From Alphaproteobacteria bacterium MarineAlpha10_Bin2 (GTDB lineage Bacteria; Pseudomonadota; Alphaproteobacteria; UBA828): a DNA stretch of 5,958 bases. A model generated the notes under the pieces. That model searched no databases and had not been told where the DNA came from. It saw only the letters and a program-made list of their open reading frames with translations. Location of the stretch: the NCBI GenBank assembly GCA_002937555.1, contig PTKB01000166.1, forward strand, positions 1 to 5,958, given 5' to 3'. Positions within the stretch are counted from its first letter, which is position 1. Each line of letters begins with the position of its first letter. Shown one piece after another: positions 1 through 5,676 of the stretch. The position numbers were made by a program, and so were the translations under genes.

Positions 1-51
1 GACCTCGCCGCAACCTACACCGCCTGCGCGCTTAGCGGGGCAATTAAATAA
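1..51 (+). CDS. Possible C-terminal end of an upstream gene (partial)
   Basis: Frame 1 is open from the window edge and reads DLAATYTACALSGAIK before a TAA at 49-51. Third codon positions are almost all G or C up to about position 42, as in the other genes here, and composition turns sharply AT-rich just after. This fits a codirectional gene ending at this point. Sixteen residues are too few to recognise a family, and a non-coding or opposite-strand origin cannot be excluded. Confidence 0.3.
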   Translation, partial: DLAATYTACALSGAIK

Positions 52-61
52 ACCAGCATTC

Positions 62-76
62 TTTCCTTAAAGGAAA
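62..76. promoter_or_regulatory. Palindromic operator-like site 1 (TTTCCT-N3-AGGAAA)
   Basis: This is a perfect inverted repeat with 7-bp arms, TTTCCTT and AAGGAAA, around a single central A at 69. It lies about 58 bp upstream of the predicted transcription start of the mgs-gmaS operon. The same arms recur at 98-112 with centres 36 bp apart. The repeat suggests a dimeric transcription factor site; the factor is not encoded in the window and its family is not assigned. Confidence 0.6.
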
Positions 77-91
77 ATAGTATTCATTTAG

Positions 92-120
92 TTGATTTTT
101 CCTGTCAGGAATGTTATATT
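92..120 (+). promoter_or_regulatory. Sigma70-type promoter of the mgsABC-gmaS operon
   Basis: A -35 box TTGATT (92-97, four of six consensus bases) and a -10 box TATATT (115-120, five of six) are separated by exactly 17 bp. TG at 112-113 gives an extended -10 (TGTTATATT). The predicted start is near 127, leaving a leader of about 32 nt before the mgsA start codon. The element sits in the only clearly AT-rich stretch of the window. No sigma54-type GG/GC box pair was seen here. Confidence 0.6.
98..112. promoter_or_regulatory. Palindromic operator-like site 2 in the promoter spacer (TTTCCT-N3-AGGAAT)
   Basis: TTTCCT (98-103), GTC, then AGGAAT (107-112) repeats the architecture of the site at 62-76. 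The perfect core is TTCCTG-T-CAGGAA at 99-111. It occupies the spacer between the -35 and -10 boxes, so a bound protein should block RNA polymerase. Repression is therefore the simplest inference, perhaps cooperatively with the upstream copy. Confidence 0.6.
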
Positions 121-123
121 CCT
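107..123. promoter_or_regulatory. Overlapping inverted repeat AGGAAT-N5-ATTCCT across the -10 box
   Basis: The right arm of operator site 2 (AGGAAT, 107-112) also pairs with ATTCCT at 118-123, giving 6-bp arms around five bases and covering the -10 box. ATTCCT could instead be the left half of a third, degenerate copy of the motif centred near 125, with a poor right half. Either way it adds a third TTCCT element next to the transcription start. Significance is less certain than for the two full sites. Confidence 0.35.
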
Positions 124-142
124 TACATTAGACAAACATCGC

Positions 143-149
143 AGAGGAG
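143..149 (+). promoter_or_regulatory. Ribosome binding site of mgsA
   Basis: AGAGGAG ends nine bases before the ATG at 159. It decides between that ATG and an out-of-frame ATG at 151, which lies only one base after the motif and is too close to be used. Confidence 0.75.
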
Positions 150-158
150 CATGCGCAC

Positions 159-1073
159 ATGTGTGGAATCGTCGGTTTGTTTCTCAAGAATCCAAGGCTT
201 GAAAACTCTCTCGGCCGGTTGCTGGCGCCAATGCTGGTGGAGATGACGGAGCGCGGTCCGGATAGCGCCGGTTTTGCCGTTTACGGCCCCAGGCCGCCGC
301 AGAATCGCATCAAACTGACATTGAGCGCCGCCGGGCCGGCCGATTGGCCGAGCGTGGCGGCAGATTTCGAGCAATTGCTGGAAACCGAGGTCGAATATTT
401 CGTCCGCGCCAACCATGCGGTATTCATTCTCCCCGCGGCGGAGGATCGTATACGCGCCGCGATCGCCACGCGCCATCCCGATCTGCACATCACGTCGATC
501 GGCGGCCATCTGGAAATATTCAAGGACACCGGCTTGCCGGCCGACGTCGCGACGCGCTTTGGCCTCAACGAAATGATCGGCAGCCATGCCATTGGCCACA
601 CCCGCATGGCGACGGAAAGCGGCATCTCGGGCAAGCATTCCCACCCATTCTGCGCGGCGCGCGATTTCAGCCTGGTGCACAACGGCTCGCTCTCCAATCA
701 CAATGGTACGCGCGGCAAGCTGCAGCGCGCCGGCATTGCCTTCGACAGCGACAATGACACCGAAGTCGCGGCCAGATACATCGCCCATCGCCTCAGCCTC
801 GGCCGTTCGATGACAGACGCCCTGCAGGATTCGCTCCAGGATTTGGACGGCTTCTATACCTTCGCCGTCGGCAGCGCCGATGGCTTTGCCGTGCTGCGCG
901 ATTCGATCGCCGCCAAGCCGGCGGTGATCGGCGAGACGGCGGATTGGGTGGCGATGGCATCGGAATACCGTGCCCTCGCCGCGCTGCCCGGTATCGAAAC
1001 AGCGCGCCTGTGGGAGCCCAAGCCCGCCACCGTCTATAGCTGGTCGCACGAACGGCTTGCGCAGGCGGCATGA
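159..1073 (+). CDS. mgsA: N-methylglutamate synthase subunit A, class II glutamine amidotransferase (GlxB-like)
   Basis: This 304-residue protein is a stand-alone class II (Ntn-type) glutamine amidotransferase domain like the N-terminal domain of glutamate synthase. It begins MCGIVGLF, so Cys2 becomes the N-terminal nucleophile after methionine removal. Other family motifs are ERGPDSAG (31-38), HTRMATES (147-154), HNGSLSNHN (174-182) and NDTEVAA (199-205). The end resembles rhizobial GlxB (SEYRAL, then WEPKPATVY). Within an MgsABC complex it is expected to hydrolyse an amide donor, plausibly the gamma-glutamylmethylamide made by GmaS or glutamine, and pass the amine to MgsC. No signal peptide or membrane segment is seen, so it should be cytoplasmic. 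The start is fixed by Cys2 and the AGAGGAG site. Its stop overlaps the mgsB start as ATGA. Family assignment is firm; choosing mgsA over glxB rests on the gmaS neighbour. Confidence 0.9.
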   Translation: MCGIVGLFLKNPRLENSLGRLLAPMLVEMTERGPDSAGFAVYGPRPPQNRIKLTLSAAGPADWPSVAADFEQLLETEVEYFVRANHAVFILPAAEDRIRAAIATRHPDLHITSIGGHLEIFKDTGLPADVATRFGLNEMIGSHAIGHTRMATESGISGKHSHPFCAARDFSLVHNGSLSNHNGTRGKLQRAGIAFDSDNDTEVAARYIAHRLSLGRSMTDALQDSLQDLDGFYTFAVGSADGFAVLRDSIAAKPAVIGETADWVAMASEYRALAALPGIETARLWEPKPATVYSWSHERLAQAA

Positions 1074-1753
1074 ACATTATCGATCTCGATACATCCAGCG
1101 TGCGCGAGCTGAACGCCCGCCTGCATGGAGAGGGCGGTGCCGACGCGCCGGATGAATGGCGGGTGCTCAATCCGCACGGCAAGCATTCCCTCGCCGTTGG
1201 CCTGGACGCGGCGCACAAGGTCTCGATCGAAGGCCATGCCGGATATTATTGCGGCGGCATGAACAAGGAAGCCGAGATCACCGTCAAGGGCCAATGCGGC
1301 AAGGGCCTTGCTGAGAACATCATGTCGGGCACCGTCCGCGTCGAAGGCAATGCGGCGGACGCGGTGGGCGCTTCGGGGCGCGGCGGCCTCATCGTCATCG
1401 AAGGCGACGCCTCGTCGCGTTGCGGCATCTCCATGAAAGGAGTCGACATTGTAGTGAAGGGCTCGGTCGGCCATATGAGCGGCTTCATGGCCCAGGCCGG
1501 CCATCTGGTGGTGTGCGGCGACGCCGACGACGATTTAGGCGATTCGATTTACGAGGCCGCGATTTATGTGCGCGGCGACACCGGCGCGCTCGGCGCCGAC
1601 TGCATTGAAAAAGAGATGCGGCCGGAGCATGCCGAGACCCTTGAACAGCTGCTTGAAAGAGCTGGAATGGCATATGACGTGTCCGCGTTCCGGCGCTTCG
1701 GCTCGGCCCGCAAACTCTATAATTTCGATGTCGACAATGCCGGAAATTACTAA
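1070..1753 (+). CDS. mgsB: N-methylglutamate synthase subunit B, GXGXG beta-helix domain (GlxC-like)
   Basis: This 227-residue protein matches the C-terminal GXGXG domain of the large glutamate synthase subunit. Seven beta-helix coils are directly visible: each has a conserved glycine, mostly preceded by a beta strand (such as VSIEG, ITVKG, VRVEG, IVIEG), at residues 55, 74, 93, 112, 131, 150 and 169, exactly 19 residues apart. In glutamate synthase this domain is structural and contacts the amidotransferase and FMN domains; the same role in the Mgs complex is inferred. The tail (about 180-227) is helical and charged and ends YNFDVDNAGNY. The start MNIIDLDTSSVRELNARLH overlaps the mgsA stop by four bases with no clear Shine-Dalgarno, implying translational coupling. 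The 3' end overlaps mgsC. No catalytic residues are expected in this subunit. Confidence 0.88.
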   Translation: MNIIDLDTSSVRELNARLHGEGGADAPDEWRVLNPHGKHSLAVGLDAAHKVSIEGHAGYYCGGMNKEAEITVKGQCGKGLAENIMSGTVRVEGNAADAVGASGRGGLIVIEGDASSRCGISMKGVDIVVKGSVGHMSGFMAQAGHLVVCGDADDDLGDSIYEAAIYVRGDTGALGADCIEKEMRPEHAETLEQLLERAGMAYDVSAFRRFGSARKLYNFDVDNAGNY

Positions 1754-3071
1754 ACCCGCAGACTTCGATGCGCGCCGGCTCGAGGAATCACACACGTTCC
1801 CACGCGGCGTCATCGCTGAAATTCAGCGCATGGCCGATGAAGGCATCTATTCGATTCGTGGCTTCGGCGCCAAGCGCCAATTGCCGACCCTGGACGATCT
1901 GGTGTTTCTCGGCGCTTCGATGTCGCGCTATCCGCTGGAGGGTTACAGGGAGCGCTGCGAGACGAGCGTCACGCTGGGCACGCGTTACGCCAAGAAGCCG
2001 ATCGAGCTGAAGATCCCCATCACCATCGCCGGCATGAGCTTCGGGGCGCTCGGCGCCCATGCCAAGGAAGCACTCGGGCTGGGCGCAACGGCGGCCGGCA
2101 CCAGCACCACCACCGGCGACGGCGGCATGACGCCGGAAGAGCGCGAATCTTCGGAAACCCTGATTTATCAAGTCTTGCCGTCGCGCTACGGCATGAACCC
2201 GGACGATCTCCGGCGCGCCGACGGCATCGAAATCGTCATCGGCCAGGGCGCCAAGCCGGGCGGCGGCGGCATGCTGCTGGGGCAGAAAATCAACCAACGC
2301 GTGGCCGGCATGCGGCAATTGCCGGAAGGCATCGATCAGCGCAGCGCCTGCCGCCATCCCGATTGGACCGGGCCGGACGATCTCGCCATCAAGATTCAGG
2401 AAATCCGCGAAGTCACCGACTGGCAGAAACCGATCTACTGCAAGATCGGCGCGACGCGGCCGCAATTCGACGTGCCGCTCTGCGTCAAGGCCGGCGCCGA
2501 CGTGATCGTGCTCGACGGCATGCAAGGCGGCACCGCAGCGACCCAGGATGTCTTTATCGAGCATGTCGGCATCCCGACACTGCCGGCCATCCGCCAGGCG
2601 GTGGCGGCATTGAAGGATATGGACATGCACCGCGAGGTGCAGCTCATCGTCTCCGGCGGCATCCGCTCTGGCGCCGACGTCGCCAAGGCGCTGGCGCTGG
2701 GCGCTGACGCGGTCTCCATCGGCGTCGGCGCGATGATCGCGCTCGGCTGCAACAAGCCGGTCTATGAAGAGGACTACGCGGCGCTCGGAACGGCGCCGGG
2801 CTTTTGCCATCATTGCCATACCGGCGCCTGTCCGGTCGGCATCGCCACGCAAAAACCCGAGCTTGAGGCTCGCCTGACGCCTGAACGTGGCGGGCGCCTG
2901 GTGCGTAATTATCTGAGCGCGCTGGTGCTTGAACTGCAAACCATCGCGCGCGCCAACGGCAAATCGCATATCCGCAATCTCGAGGCCGAGGACCTGGTGG
3001 CACTCACCATCGAAGCGGCGGCGATGGCCGGCGTACCGCTCGCTGGAACCGACTGGATTCCCGGAAAATAA
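1737..3071 (+). CDS. mgsC: N-methylglutamate synthase subunit C, FMN-binding glutamate synthase domain (GlxD-like)
   Basis: From ATG 1737 the protein has 444 residues and forms the FMN/synthase TIM barrel of the large glutamate synthase subunit. Visible motifs are ITIAGMSFGALG (95-106), GTSTTTGDGGM (121-131), GQGAKPGGGGMLLGQK (169-184), QRSACRHPDWTGPDDL (201-216), LDGMQGGTAATQDV (259-272) and SGGIRSGADVAKAL (306-319). These match the FMN- and 2-oxoglutarate-binding regions of the family. CHHCHTGACPVGIATQ (357-372) places Cys357, Cys360 and Cys365 where glutamate synthase binds its 3Fe-4S cluster. The predicted role is to add the transferred amine to 2-oxoglutarate and reduce the product. A longer open frame starts at 1566, but its first 57 codons lie inside mgsB and do not resemble the family. 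ATG 1728 would add three residues. The start overlaps mgsB by 17 bases, so translation is probably coupled. Confidence 0.9.
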   Translation: MPEITKPADFDARRLEESHTFPRGVIAEIQRMADEGIYSIRGFGAKRQLPTLDDLVFLGASMSRYPLEGYRERCETSVTLGTRYAKKPIELKIPITIAGMSFGALGAHAKEALGLGATAAGTSTTTGDGGMTPEERESSETLIYQVLPSRYGMNPDDLRRADGIEIVIGQGAKPGGGGMLLGQKINQRVAGMRQLPEGIDQRSACRHPDWTGPDDLAIKIQEIREVTDWQKPIYCKIGATRPQFDVPLCVKAGADVIVLDGMQGGTAATQDVFIEHVGIPTLPAIRQAVAALKDMDMHREVQLIVSGGIRSGADVAKALALGADAVSIGVGAMIALGCNKPVYEEDYAALGTAPGFCHHCHTGACPVGIATQKPELEARLTPERGGRLVRNYLSALVLELQTIARANGKSHIRNLEAEDLVALTIEAAAMAGVPLAGTDWIPGK

Positions 3072-3088
3072 CGGCTATTGTGGGCGCG

Positions 3089-3117
3089 CGGACGCGGGCT
3101 CGATCCGCATTCGTCCG
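3089..3117 (+). other. Possible hairpin in the mgsC-gmaS gap
   Basis: CGGAC-GCGG (3089-3097) can pair with CCGC (3105-3108) and GTCCG (3113-3117), giving nine base pairs with a 7-nt loop and a 4-nt bulge. Seven A residues follow at 3120-3126. There is no U-run after it on the plus strand, so it is not a standard intrinsic terminator. It could protect or process the mRNA between mgsC and gmaS. The remainder of the 91-bp gap shows no convincing promoter. Confidence 0.3.
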
Positions 3118-3151
3118 GTAAAAAAACGATTTGTCCACAAACTAGCGAAAC

Positions 3152-3158
3152 AGGGTGA
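3152..3158 (+). promoter_or_regulatory. Ribosome binding site of gmaS
   Basis: AGGGTGA, whose GGTGA matches the 3' part of the full anti-16S complement, ends four bases before ATG 3163. It supports that start over longer in-frame extensions reaching back into mgsC. Confidence 0.55.
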
Positions 3159-3162
3159 CGAC

Positions 3163-4470
3163 ATGGCGCGAGATCTGGCGAAAATCGCCAAGGAGCGGAA
3201 GCTCGAATATTTTCTCATCAGTTTTGTCGATTATTTCGGCGTCTTGCGCGCCAAGCTGGTGCCGGCCTCGGCGATCGGCGGCATGCAGAAGGACGGCGCC
3301 GGTTTCGCCGCGTTCGCCGCCTGGCTCGATAGCACACCCGCCGATCCCGACATGCTGGTTGTTCCCGATGCCTCCAGCCTTGTCATTCTGCCGTGGAAGC
3401 CGGAAGTCGGTTGGCTCGCCGGCGACTGCTGGATGAACGGCGCCGAGATGGCGGACACGCCGCGCGTCATGCTCAAGAACCAGCTCGCCAAGGCGACCAA
3501 ACTCGGCTACCGCATGAAAACCGGGGTCGAGGCGGAATTCTTCCTGCTCACCCCGGATGGCGGCGAGTTGTCCGATCCGCTCGATACCCAAGGCAAGCCG
3601 TGCTACGACCAGTCGGCGCTTATGCGGCGCTATGACGTCATCACCGAAATTTGCGACAGCATGACGGCGCTCGGTTGGGGCCCGTACCAGAACGATCACG
3701 AAGACGCCAACGGCCAGTTCGAGATGAATTGGGATTATGACGACGCCTTGAAGACCGCCGACCGCCACGTGTTCTTTAAATTCATGACCCGGACCATCGC
3801 CGAAAGCCACGGCGTGCGTGCGACCTTCATGCCGAAGCCGTTCGCCAATCTGACCGGCAATGGCTGCCACGCGCATGTCTCGATTTGGGACAAGGCGGGG
3901 CGCAAGAATCTGTTTGACGACGCCAAGGGCGAGCTAGGCTTGTCGAAACTGGCTTATCATTTTCTCGCCGGCGTGCTGCACAACGCCGCAGCCATGTGTT
4001 CGATCTGGAACCCGAGCGTCAACAGCTACAAGCGCATCAACGCGCCGGTCACGTCCTCCGGCGCCACCTGGTCGCCCAACTCCATTGCTTACGGCGGCAA
4101 CAACCGCTCGACCATGGTGCGCATCCCAGATGCCGGGCGCATCGAGCTCCGCCTGATGGACGGCGCGGCCAATCCCTATCTGTTGCAGGCCGGTATCCTG
4201 GTCGCCGGCCTCGACGGCATCAAGAACAAGCGTGATCCCGGCAAGCGCATCGATCTCAATCTCTACGCTGAGGGCCATAAGGTTCGCGGCTTGCGCAAGT
4301 TGCCGCTCAATCTGCTCGACGCCATCCGCCTCACGGAGAAAGACAAAATCTTGCGCGAAGGCTTCGGCGATTCCTTCATCAGCAGCTACGCCAAGCTGAA
4401 GAACGGCCAGTGGAACGATTATGCCGGCTCGCTCTCGCAATGGGAGCGCGACAACACGCTTGACTGCTAA
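3163..4470 (+). CDS. gmaS: Gamma-glutamylmethylamide synthetase (glutamine synthetase family, GlnT-like)
   Basis: This 435-residue protein belongs to the glutamine synthetase superfamily, close to GmaS of methylotrophs and GlnT of rhizobia. GmaS joins glutamate and methylamine using ATP to give gamma-glutamylmethylamide, the donor for MgsABC. An N-terminal beta-grasp region (about 14-105, with FVDYFGVLRAKLVPA) precedes the catalytic domain. Active-site motifs are GVEAEFFL (121-128, metal ligands Glu123/Glu125), NDHEDANGQFEMNW (177-190, Glu180/Glu187), GNGCHAHVS (232-240, His236), NSYKRINAP (287-295), NNRSTMVRIP (313-322) and RIELRLMDGAANPYL (326-340). It ends WERDNTLDC, as in the GlnT/GmaS group. 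The start gives the usual length for this group. The gene lies 91 bp after mgsC on the same strand and is probably cotranscribed. Sequence alone cannot prove methylamine over ammonia as substrate; glnT is the alternative name. Tyr368, in an NLY tripeptide, aligns roughly with the adenylylated tyrosine of classical GSI. Confidence 0.85.
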   Translation: MARDLAKIAKERKLEYFLISFVDYFGVLRAKLVPASAIGGMQKDGAGFAAFAAWLDSTPADPDMLVVPDASSLVILPWKPEVGWLAGDCWMNGAEMADTPRVMLKNQLAKATKLGYRMKTGVEAEFFLLTPDGGELSDPLDTQGKPCYDQSALMRRYDVITEICDSMTALGWGPYQNDHEDANGQFEMNWDYDDALKTADRHVFFKFMTRTIAESHGVRATFMPKPFANLTGNGCHAHVSIWDKAGRKNLFDDAKGELGLSKLAYHFLAGVLHNAAAMCSIWNPSVNSYKRINAPVTSSGATWSPNSIAYGGNNRSTMVRIPDAGRIELRLMDGAANPYLLQAGILVAGLDGIKNKRDPGKRIDLNLYAEGHKVRGLRKLPLNLLDAIRLTEKDKILREGFGDSFISSYAKLKNGQWNDYAGSLSQWERDNTLDC

Positions 4471-4482
4471 TCCGCGCCGCGC

Positions 4483-5676
4483 CTACGCGCTGATTTCAGC
4501 GTAAAACGATCGCCCATGGTCAAGCGGCGTCAGGCCGAGATGGCCGGCCAGGGTCTGGCCAATATCGGCGAAACTCTCGCGCAAACCCAGCGCCGCCGGG
4601 CGCACGCCCGGCCCGAACGCCAGCACCGGCACGTTTTCGCGCGTATGATCCGTGCCGCGCCAGGTCGGATCGCAGCCATGGTCGGCGGTGATGACCGCCA
4701 AGTCTCCCGGACGGAGTAGCGCCTCGAAGGCGGGCAGCGCCCGGTCGAAGGCTTCGAGCGCGGCGGCGTAGCCTTCAATATCGCGGCGGTGGCCGTAAAG
4801 CGTGTCGAAATCGACGAAATTAGTCAGCGCCAGCAGCCCATCGTCAGCGCCGCCGGCAACTTCCAGGGTTTTCTCCCACAGTTCCTGATTGCCGTTCGCT
4901 TTGATGATTCGGCCGGTGCCGTGATGGGCGAATATATCGCCGATCTTGCCGATCGAGACGACCGCGCCGCCGGTTTCGGTATAGCGGTCCAAGAGCGTCG
5001 GCGCCGGCGGTGGCAGCGAATAATCGCGCCGGTTTCCGGTGCGCGTGTAGCTGCCCGTGGCGCCTTCGAAGGGCCGGGCAATAACGCGCCCGACATTAAA
5101 TTCATCCACCAATTCGCGTGCAATGAGGCAAATTTCAAGCAGGCGTTCGAGGCCGAAACTCTCCTCATGGGCAGCGATCTGAAAGACCGAATCGGCGGAG
5201 GTGTAGACGATCGGCTTGCCGCTCGCCACATGTTCGTCACCGAGCTCGGCGATGATCTCCGTGCCTGAGGCGTGGCAATTGCCGAGCACGCCCGGAAGAT
5301 CGGCGCGCTGGATTAGGGTATCCGTGAGCGCCGCTGGGAACGTAGGTAATTCGCGCGGGAAATATCCCCATGCGGTCATCACCGGGACACCGGCCATTTC
5401 CCAATGGCCGCTCGGCGTGTCCTTGCCGACGCTCTTCTCCCGCGCCGCGCCATGGGCGCCCGAAAACGGCCCGCCCGCAGCGACGTTGGCCAGTGCTTCG
5501 CCGCTACTTTTCTGTGCGGCCGCGCCGAGGCCGAGGCGCAGCAGATTGGGGATGTCGAGCGCGCGGGTCGCGGCAATATGGCCGAGCGTATCGGCGCCGC
5601 GATCGCCGAACGCCTCGGCGTCCGCCGCGCCGCCCAGCCCCAGCGAATCCATGACCAGGACGAAGGCGCGGCTCAT
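4483..5676 (-). CDS. deoB: Phosphopentomutase
   Basis: DeoB interconverts (deoxy)ribose-1-phosphate and (deoxy)ribose-5-phosphate in nucleoside salvage. The 397-residue protein is near the usual length of about 400 and belongs to the alkaline phosphatase superfamily. Binuclear Mn sites are visible: Asp10 (VMDSLGLGG), Asp291 and His296 (DFDTLYGHRRD), Asp332 and His333 (TADHGCD) and His344 (GTDHTREN). Thr87 in GKDTPSGHWEMAG is the phosphorylated threonine. The spacing of these residues matches the characterised Bacillus enzyme. The cap domain lies roughly between residues 100 and 280. The start ATG overlaps the deoA stop as ATGA; the coding strand just upstream reads CCTCC instead of AGGAGG, so translation is probably coupled to deoA. 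The stop TAG ends 12 bp from the gmaS stop, in convergent orientation. Confidence 0.97.
   Translation of the reverse strand: MSRAFVLVMDSLGLGGAADAEAFGDRGADTLGHIAATRALDIPNLLRLGLGAAAQKSSGEALANVAAGGPFSGAHGAAREKSVGKDTPSGHWEMAGVPVMTAWGYFPRELPTFPAALTDTLIQRADLPGVLGNCHASGTEIIAELGDEHVASGKPIVYTSADSVFQIAAHEESFGLERLLEICLIARELVDEFNVGRVIARPFEGATGSYTRTGNRRDYSLPPPAPTLLDRYTETGGAVVSIGKIGDIFAHHGTGRIIKANGNQELWEKTLEVAGGADDGLLALTNFVDFDTLYGHRRDIEGYAAALEAFDRALPAFEALLRPGDLAVITADHGCDPTWRGTDHTRENVPVLAFGPGVRPAALGLRESFADIGQTLAGHLGLTPLDHGRSFYAEISA

Noticed and set aside
151..246. Short upstream overlapping reading frame (ATG at 151, stop at 244-246) at the mgsA start
   Set aside because: Its ATG is one base after the Shine-Dalgarno motif, too close for initiation, and its 31 residues show nothing recognisable.
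123..1049. 308-codon minus-strand open frame opposite mgsA
   Set aside because: Its composition is that of an antisense shadow, it has no motifs or credible ribosome site, and it would run out through the mgs promoter. The plus strand is an unambiguous amidotransferase.
1566..1736. 57-codon N-terminal extension of mgsC
   Set aside because: It lies inside mgsB in another frame, is rich in Arg/Pro/Ser, and does not resemble the N-terminus of GlxD-type proteins. The start at 1737 gives the family's usual length.
1788..2969. 393-codon open frame on the minus strand opposite mgsC
   Set aside because: It is a shadow of a high-GC gene: the translation is rich in Ala, Arg, His and Asp with no recognisable domain, and the plus-strand frame is a clear FMN-binding synthase throughout.
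2929..3162. 78-codon N-terminal extension of gmaS
   Set aside because: It begins inside mgsC and has no similarity to the family. ATG 3163 has a ribosome binding site and gives the normal 435-residue protein.
3142..3876. 244-codon minus-strand open frame opposite gmaS
   Set aside because: No family motif; it lies fully antisense to conserved glutamine synthetase sequence.
4487..4502. Hairpin CGCTG-ATTT-CAGCG near the gmaS/deoB convergent junction as a terminator
   Set aside because: The stem is only five to six pairs, lies inside the 3' end of deoB, and is not followed by a U-run on either strand. It may be simple coding sequence.
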